Shown here piece after piece: positions 14,942 to 19,263 of a stretch of DNA of 19,263 bases (its first letter is position 1; every line of letters begins with the position of its first letter). The position numbers were made by a program, and so were the translations under genes. The notes below the pieces were generated by a model. It worked only from the letters and a program-made list of their open reading frames with translations, did not search any database and was not told where the DNA came from. The stretch is taken from NCBI GenBank assembly GCA_046727175.1, contig JBKPCD010000089.1, positions 1 to 19,263 on the forward strand, in the 5' to 3' direction. Origin of the DNA: JBKPCD01 sp046727175. Its GTDB lineage: Bacteria; Acidobacteriota; Vicinamibacteria; Vicinamibacterales; 2-12-FULL-66-21.

Positions 14942-15102
14942 GAGAGCGCTGGTGGAGCCAGTAACTCGATGCGAACGGCGCCGTCATCAATCCTGACAAT
15001 TCGCCCGCACACTTCCGCGCCCACCTCGCGTGACGTGCCAAGTCCAATTTCTCTAGCGCGGAACCATTCGTATGGCCGGGAATCAGGCTTCAGCCGATTC
15101 AT
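14938..15102 (-). CDS. Possible small protein, 54 residues
   Basis: ATG at 15102 preceded by GGCGGG; the product contains SRPYEWFRAREIGLGTSREV and CGRIVRIDDGAVRIELLAPP, which looks like a small beta-rich domain rather than random frame. It sits between the convergent ends of the two kinase/TolB genes, and its TAG overlaps the TAG of the sensor frame through the palindrome CTAG. No family recognised; it may be spurious. Confidence 0.2.
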   Translation of the reverse strand: MNRLKPDSRPYEWFRAREIGLGTSREVGAEVCGRIVRIDDGAVRIELLAPPALS

Positions 15103-15131
15103 CCCGCCGATTTTCAACAATGAGCACGGCC

Positions 15132-17792
15132 TCAGCGAGCGTCCGACACGAGGACGGCATCGGACGTTACTCGGCCGCGTACGATGGCGAGACGTTTCTG
15201 GTCCGTCGATATCGCGTAGCCGAAGATCTGATCCGCGGTGAAGTGCGTCAACGGTGCAGGCGGCCCGCCGGCCACCGGCTGCCGCATGATGTTCGACACG
15301 TCGTCGCGCGTCTCGATGTACAGCAGCGCTTTTCCATCGGGCGACCAGGTGCCGCTCGGCGGCACCGAGTCAAAGAGCTTCACCGTTCCGCTCTGCATCG
15401 GGATCACCGCAATGCGTTCGCCACGCGCTGCCTGATAGTGTCCCGCGACGGCCGACCCGTCCGGCGACGGCATCGGCTCGTGGAAGCGCGCCGGTAGCGT
15501 GCCGCCGATGCGCGCCAGGAGCCCGCCTGAAAATACCGGCTCGAATTGACCACCATCGATGGACACCCGGCGGGACTCGTTGGCCATCGTGTCGTAGTAA
15601 ACCCATTTGCTGTCGCCGGACGGGTACACGCGCCAACGTGCCACCACGTCTGTCGTCAGACGCATCGCCCCGCTGCCATCGAGGCCCATACGCCAGCCGC
15701 GCATCGCCCCATCGCGATCAGACGCGAAGACGATGTAGCGCCCATCGTTGGTCACCTGCGGGGAGACGTCGCGTCCGCGATCCGAGGTGAGCTGCACGCG
15801 ACGGGATCCGTCCGCGCTCATCGTCCAGATGTCGGGACTTCCGCTCGCCCCACCCGCGTACACGAGATGGCCATCGGGTGTCCAGGCGACGCCTTCGCTT
15901 CCATCGTCGCCGGACGCTTGCGACGTGATCGCGGCAGCGTTGGCCGGATCCCCGAGCGGCATCGTCCACAATGTGACACGGCGATCGCTCCGCGTGGCCA
16001 CGAAAGACCTGCCATCAGCCGCCACACTGAGCCCCGAATAGCTGCTCAGGTCGCTGGTGACGCGCCTCGTCACGCCGGATGGATATTTGACCAGAAAGAT
16101 CTGGGTCGACGTCTCTCCCGGTTCTTCCTGCGCATTGACGAGAATCGAGGTTCCATCCAGCCAGGCAACACGTCCGACCGTCCGCCATTCGGGCGGCAGT
16201 ACTGTCTCCTTCCCTGTCGACACGTCGACGAGCACGATCTGCCGTCTGGCATCCTCGTCATTGCCGGCGATTGCCGCGATCGATTTTCCGTCGGCTGACC
16301 AGGAAACACCGTTTAGAAGATAGAGCTGCGGCCGCTTGCGTGTGGTGAGCGGAAGCTGATTGGTCCCATCAACGCTGGCAAGCACGAGCGCCGTGCTTCC
16401 GTCGTTCGGATCCCGGCGGAGAAACGCGAGTCGACGGCCATCAGGTGAAAACGTGACGGCGGCATCAATCCCTTCCAGGATGCGGGTGGCGCCGCCGCCC
16501 AGGACCGGGATTCGGTAGAGCGTCCCCAAGGTGCTGCCGGGCGGGTAGGCCACGTAGTAGATGTAGTTTCCATCGGGGCCGAACGTGAGTCCGCTCTGGC
16601 GCGCATCGTCAGGCGGCATGAGCTCGACGTTGCTCGTCGTGGCGATCTGCCGCAACGACAGGGCCCACTTCCCGCCTGTGAAAGACACGTACGCGACGTA
16701 GCGGCCGTCGGGTGATATCGCCGCCGAGCCGACAGTGCCAGTGGAGGTTAGCCCTGCCAGCCTGATGGAATCGAATGGACGCGTACCCGCATCGGATCGG
16801 CCAGAAGAGTTGGACCACAATGCCAGCGCCGCTAGGACCGCGACGGCGAGCACACCGGCCGCAATCAGCAGGTTTCGGTGCCGCGCCGGCACCGAGACGA
16901 CACCCACGCGGTCGCCTGAACGATCGGCGACCTGCACCTCGCCGGACGCGAGGTCGCTCTTCAGCGCACGCAGATCGTTGCGCAAGTCCTTGGCGGTTTG
17001 ATAGCGATCCTCCGGATCCTTCGCGAGACAACGATTCACGATCTTCGCGACGTCGCGCGGCAGACCCGGCCGCAGTTCGGCGAGAGGTTTGGGCGTGTCT
17101 TTGATAATCGCCGACAAGGTCGACATCTGCGTGTCTCCCTGGAACGGACGCACGCCGGTGGCCATTTCGTAGAGGATCACACCAAGGGAAAACACGTCTG
17201 AGCGCTGGTCGACCGGCTTTGCCTCGGCTTGCTCCGGCGACATGTAGGCGACGGTGCCGACGATGCGGCCTTCGCCAGTCAGCAACGCCGTCGGCATGGC
17301 AGCTTCGGCACCACGAATGTCTTCCTTGATCTTCGCCAGGCCGAAATCGAGGATCTTCAACCGCCCGTCGGCTGTGAGCATCACGTTCGCTGGCTTGAGA
17401 TCGCGATGCGTGATGCCGCGTTGGTGGGCTGCACCAACGCCGTCGGCCAGCGCGATGCCGAGATCGAGCATGCGATCGAGCGAAAGCCCGCCGGCACGGA
17501 TGATCTCGCCCAGTGTGTGCCCTTCGATCAGCTCAAGCGTCAGGAACGTGAACCCATCAGCTTCCTCGACGGAATGGATCGTGACGATGTGCGGATGGTT
17601 CAGCGCTGCGGCGGCCCGTGCTTCACGCTCGAAGCGCTCGCGCCGTTCCGGATCACGCGCCAGGTCGTGCGACAGCACTTTCAGCGCAACTTGCCGGCCC
17701 AGCTTCGTGTCCTCTGCGAGATACACGTCGCTCATCCCGCCGCTGCCGAGCAACCGTTCGATCCGATAGTGTCCGAGGGTGGTCCCGACCAT
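15132..17792 (-). CDS. Membrane serine/threonine kinase with C-terminal TolB/WD40-like propeller
   Basis: 886 residues, intact. Kinase domain 1-275: GSGGMSDVYLAED, K38 in VALKVL, HRDLKPANV with D131, DFG at D149, GTVAYMSPEQAEAKPVDQRS. A basic linker is followed by one membrane helix (NLLIAAGVLAVAVLAALALW, roughly 305-325), then about 550 residues of PD40-like repeats outside the cytoplasm: AAISPDGRYVAYVSFTGGKW, LTFGPDGNYIYYVAYPPG, VTFSPDGRRLAFLRRDPNDG, VSWSADGKSIAAIAGNDEDA, VAWTPDGHLVYAGG, PQVTNDGRYIVFASDRDGAM. It presumably senses an external signal through the propeller. It shares architecture with the broken kinase at 12078-14941 and shows what that gene once looked like. Confidence 0.93.
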   Translation of the reverse strand: MVGTTLGHYRIERLLGSGGMSDVYLAEDTKLGRQVALKVLSHDLARDPERRERFEREARAAAALNHPHIVTIHSVEEADGFTFLTLELIEGHTLGEIIRAGGLSLDRMLDLGIALADGVGAAHQRGITHRDLKPANVMLTADGRLKILDFGLAKIKEDIRGAEAAMPTALLTGEGRIVGTVAYMSPEQAEAKPVDQRSDVFSLGVILYEMATGVRPFQGDTQMSTLSAIIKDTPKPLAELRPGLPRDVAKIVNRCLAKDPEDRYQTAKDLRNDLRALKSDLASGEVQVADRSGDRVGVVSVPARHRNLLIAAGVLAVAVLAALALWSNSSGRSDAGTRPFDSIRLAGLTSTGTVGSAAISPDGRYVAYVSFTGGKWALSLRQIATTSNVELMPPDDARQSGLTFGPDGNYIYYVAYPPGSTLGTLYRIPVLGGGATRILEGIDAAVTFSPDGRRLAFLRRDPNDGSTALVLASVDGTNQLPLTTRKRPQLYLLNGVSWSADGKSIAAIAGNDEDARRQIVLVDVSTGKETVLPPEWRTVGRVAWLDGTSILVNAQEEPGETSTQIFLVKYPSGVTRRVTSDLSSYSGLSVAADGRSFVATRSDRRVTLWTMPLGDPANAAAITSQASGDDGSEGVAWTPDGHLVYAGGASGSPDIWTMSADGSRRVQLTSDRGRDVSPQVTNDGRYIVFASDRDGAMRGWRMGLDGSGAMRLTTDVVARWRVYPSGDSKWVYYDTMANESRRVSIDGGQFEPVFSGGLLARIGGTLPARFHEPMPSPDGSAVAGHYQAARGERIAVIPMQSGTVKLFDSVPPSGTWSPDGKALLYIETRDDVSNIMRQPVAGGPPAPLTHFTADQIFGYAISTDQKRLAIVRGRVTSDAVLVSDAR

Positions 17793-17821
17793 GTGACGAG
17801 CAGCAGCGAAGCTGCGCGCGA

Positions 17822-17850
17822 ATTATAGCTGCGGGTCCGGCGACCGCTAA
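17822..17850 (-). promoter_or_regulatory. Promoter of the kinase-TolB gene
   Basis: A perfect TATAAT -10 (17827-17822 on the minus strand) with TTAGCG 17 nt upstream (17850-17845) as a weak -35. The ATG at 17792 is about 30 nt downstream of the -10. Confidence 0.55.
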
Positions 17851-18121
17851 ACACGGTCGGCGAGCCGCATCGGACAGCCTACATCGCGGCACGGCTGAAG
17901 ACCGCGCTTTGTGGTTCGCATCGCCGGATCTCCGCTACCGGTCGTCCACTTACCGCACGTCTTGAGGCCCTCACCCTCGAGTGCTTCGATTGGTTACGCG
18001 TACAGACGACGGAACTCAAGCGCCTCGTTGCGGCGGGCACGTCCGCCGACGGAACATTGGCCTCAGGAGGTTTGGGACGTCGAGGTGCGACCTGCAGAGG
18101 CCTGCTATACATACCCGCAGC
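17851..18121. other. Intergenic region without a recognisable gene
   Basis: Between the kinase promoter and the HTH-like remnant. Open frames here lack a ribosome binding site and family-like sequence. A TATACAT box at about 18109 could serve as a -10 for the remnant at 18122. Nothing else seen. Confidence 0.3.
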
Positions 18122-18256
18122 ATGAACGAGACAAGCAAGACGCTGATTCCGTTGAATCAGGCTGCAAGGCTTTGGATCGGATGTTGCGACGCGCCGATGC
18201 CCTCGCCCACACCGACCGGGACTAGAAGTCATCTCACAAACACCGCAGCAGGATGA
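18122..18256 (+). pseudogene. Remnant of a small HTH/excisionase-like gene cut by the IS element
   Basis: The frame from ATG 18122 reads MNETSKTLIPLNQAARLW, which resembles the start of small MerR/excisionase-type DNA-binding proteins (IPLNQAARxL...). Similarity ends there; the rest (IGCCDAPMPSPTPTGTR and onward) looks unrelated and runs into the 3' end of the transposase gene. Probably a gene truncated by insertion or deletion. Evidence is short, so this is tentative. Confidence 0.3.
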
Positions 18257-19060
18257 GGCAGCAGGCGAGGTGCAGCATCCCGAGAAAGTTCTCTACGTGA
18301 CGCTCGTAACGCACAACGATTCGTCGGTAGTTCTGAAGCCACGCGAATAGTCGTTCCACTTTCCACCGCCGTCGGTATCGACGTAGTGGTCGGCCATCCT
18401 GCGTCTTGCGCTTGCGGTCGCTTCGGTGAGGAGCAATCAGCTCGACGCCACGCTGTGCCAGTTCGGCATCGAGTTCGTCAGACTCGTAGGCGGCATCCCC
18501 AACGAGGTGTTCTGGTCTCTTCAGCACCAGCCTCTGCGCGATGGTGGCCTTGACCAACGTGACTTCATGTGGCGTGGCGCTCTCGACGTGCACCGCCACG
18601 GGAAGACCATGGCGGTCCGCGATCGCCATGATCTTTGTCCCCTTGCCGCGTGTCGTCTTACCGACACAGTTCCCTCCCTTCTTGGCGGGCGCGAAAGTGC
18701 CGTCAATGAATGCCTCCTGCACGTCAAGGTAGCCCTCGTCGTGAAGCGCCTCGGCAACGAGGGAGAGGATGTCCTTCAACACTCCGGCCCGAACCCATTG
18801 TTGAAAACGCCGATGGCAGGTCTGGTACGACGGGTAGCGGTCTGGCAGGTCGGCCCATGGGGCGCCGGTCCTCAGGATCCACAAGATGCCATTGAGCACG
18901 GCGCGGTTCTCCCGCCACGGGCGCCCTCGACCGTCTTTGCGGCGCGCCAACTTGGGCAAGAAAGGCCCAATGAGGACCCATTGCCCGTCCGTGAGGTCAC
19001 GGGAATGAGACGCAGCAGGCAGGATCATCCAGCCAGGATGCCCCTTGTCGCCATCCCGCT
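18222..19060 (-). mobile_element. IS5-family insertion sequence, ends unresolved
   Basis: The transposase gene fills almost the whole element. The left terminus is probably near AGTCATCTCACAAAC (18226-18240), which overlaps the gene's stop. No matching inverted copy is visible right of 19028, so the right end may be deleted, diverged or disturbed by the adjacent group II intron. Boundaries given are approximate. Confidence 0.45.
18234..19028 (-). CDS. IS5-family transposase
   Basis: 264 residues, complete. N-terminal LTDGQWVLIGPFLPK and the RPWRENRAVLNGILWILRTG and GAPWADLPDRYPSYQTCHRR segments are typical of IS5-family transposases with the DUF4096 N-terminal domain. Catalytic DDE: Asp in EAFIDGTFAPAKKGG, Asp in LVGDAAYESDELD, Glu in RRRWKVERLFAWLQNYRRIV (Y-(2)-R-(3)-E type signature). 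It cuts and pastes its own element. ATG at 19028 overlaps no other gene. It appears functional in sequence. Confidence 0.92.
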   Translation of the reverse strand: MILPAASHSRDLTDGQWVLIGPFLPKLARRKDGRGRPWRENRAVLNGILWILRTGAPWADLPDRYPSYQTCHRRFQQWVRAGVLKDILSLVAEALHDEGYLDVQEAFIDGTFAPAKKGGNCVGKTTRGKGTKIMAIADRHGLPVAVHVESATPHEVTLVKATIAQRLVLKRPEHLVGDAAYESDELDAELAQRGVELIAPHRSDRKRKTQDGRPLRRYRRRWKVERLFAWLQNYRRIVVRYERHVENFLGMLHLACCLILLRCL

Positions 19061-19109
19061 ATTGGCGCCGACGAGCCTTCGATAGCCACAACGGCGTTAG
19101 ATCGGCATA

Positions 19110-19134
19110 GGGGCGGCGGTCGCCCGCCGACCCC
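19110..19134 (-). ncRNA. Group II intron domain VI
   Basis: Hairpin GGGG-T-CGGCGG, GCGA tetraloop, CCGCCG-CCCC, with a single bulged T. It lies between domain V and the terminal CCGAT. No obvious bulged branch-point A is visible, which agrees with hydrolytic splicing known for some IIC introns. Confidence 0.65.
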
Positions 19135-19140
19135 TGCCAC

Positions 19141-19172
19141 ACCACCGTGCGTACGGGTCCGTACACGGCGGT
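19141..19172 (-). ncRNA. Group II intron domain V
   Basis: Minus-strand hairpin: ACCGCCGTG pairs with CACGGTGGT (including the G.U at the triad), a 2-nt CG bulge lies on the 3' side, then TACG/CGTA and loop GACC. This is the domain V layout. The catalytic triad reads C-G-C, as in IIC introns such as the Oceanobacillus iheyensis one, rather than the commoner A-G-C. Confidence 0.72.
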
Positions 19173-19186
19173 TCGAGTCGGTTGCG

Positions 19187-19263
19187 CTACGCGCCGTCGA
19201 TCAATCGCGGAAGCCCGAGCGAGTCGAAGGACGCATTGGAGAGCCCGACCGAGAGGGCCTTGG
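19187..19263 (-). CDS. Group II intron reverse transcriptase/maturase, C-terminal end (partial)
   Basis: The last 24 complete codons before TAG at 19187-19189, reading KALSVGLSNASFDSLGLPRL then IDGA. The AL...LSN..F..LG.PRL pattern is the typical C-terminus of IIC intron reverse transcriptases. It lies 14 nt before domain V, as expected for an ORF in domain IV. The rest of the protein is outside the window. Confidence 0.72.
   Translation of the reverse strand, partial: KALSVGLSNASFDSLGLPRLIDGA

Larger units (their letters stand above)
19101..19263 (-). mobile_element. Group II (IIC-like) intron, 3' end
   Basis: On the minus strand, from the window edge: end of a reverse-transcriptase ORF, domain V, domain VI and a terminal ATGCCGAT that matches the usual intron 3' end (...CCGAT). 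The predicted 3' splice junction is at 19101/19100, next to the IS5-family element. The 5' part lies beyond the window. Confidence 0.7.

Noticed and set aside
15546..16298. 250-residue plus-strand frame inside the kinase-TolB gene
   Set aside because: Antisense shadow of the propeller domain; composition is typical of high-GC shadow frames.
1..19263. CRISPR array or long tandem repeat
   Set aside because: No regularly spaced direct repeats seen in any part of the window.

Overview
The window looks like a piece of a high-GC acidobacterial genome, probably a Vicinamibacteria-type lineage. The inference rests on gene style: an ECF sigma factor of the Sig-70_X6 type followed by a serine/threonine kinase with a TolB/WD40-like sensor, a second kinase-TolB protein, an HAF-repeat exported protein, and several acidobacterial-looking methyltransferases. 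No rRNA or other taxonomic marker is present.

Layout. (1) 1-660: C-terminal part of a tyrosine recombinase, then the 3' half of a tRNA-Arg(ACG), which starts exactly in the anticodon loop. This is the classic core of a tRNA integration site. It is spliced onto a DUF1579/nitrobindin-like gene that has lost its 3' half. (2) 612-3067, minus strand: a run of a selenoprotein (exported methyltransferase fused to rhodanese), a second methyltransferase, a frameshifted small membrane protein and the truncated DUF1579-like gene. (3) 3259-4101, plus: an ArsR repressor and an AHSA1/SRPBCC protein behind an operator-containing promoter. (4) 4227-4790, minus: an intact DUF1579-like exported protein. (5) 4879-10282, plus: ArsR-rhodanese fusion, ArsM-like selenoprotein methyltransferase, ETHE1-type persulfide dioxygenase, MFS transporter (broken by an amber codon), exported methyltransferase, Cys-rich methyltransferase and a broken DinB gene. 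(6) 10344-17850: HAF-repeat protein, sigma factor plus kinase/TolB (broken) and an intact kinase/TolB protein. (7) 18122-19263: an HTH-like gene remnant cut by an IS5-family element, and the 3' end of a group IIC-like intron with the last 24 complete codons of its reverse transcriptase.

The main discovery is that two genes which appear to stop early at TGA are very probably selenoproteins. In both, the reading frame continues after TGA with conserved family sequence at a position where relatives have a functional Cys. In both, a perfect stem-loop with G in the second loop position lies 16-21 nt downstream, matching the bacterial SECIS rules. The rest of the locus points the same way: two rhodanese domains, a persulfide dioxygenase, an ArsR-type sensor, an exporter and five methyltransferase domains. 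Together they suggest an island for handling reactive sulfur, selenium, arsenic or a related metalloid by thiol/selenol chemistry and methylation. The substrate is not known from sequence. No selA, selB, selC or selD is in the window, so Sec insertion would rely on machinery elsewhere in the genome.

Several genes carry single-base deletions or nonsense codons (small membrane protein, MFS, DinB, kinase-TolB). Some lie in short C runs and could be assembly errors; others look like real decay.
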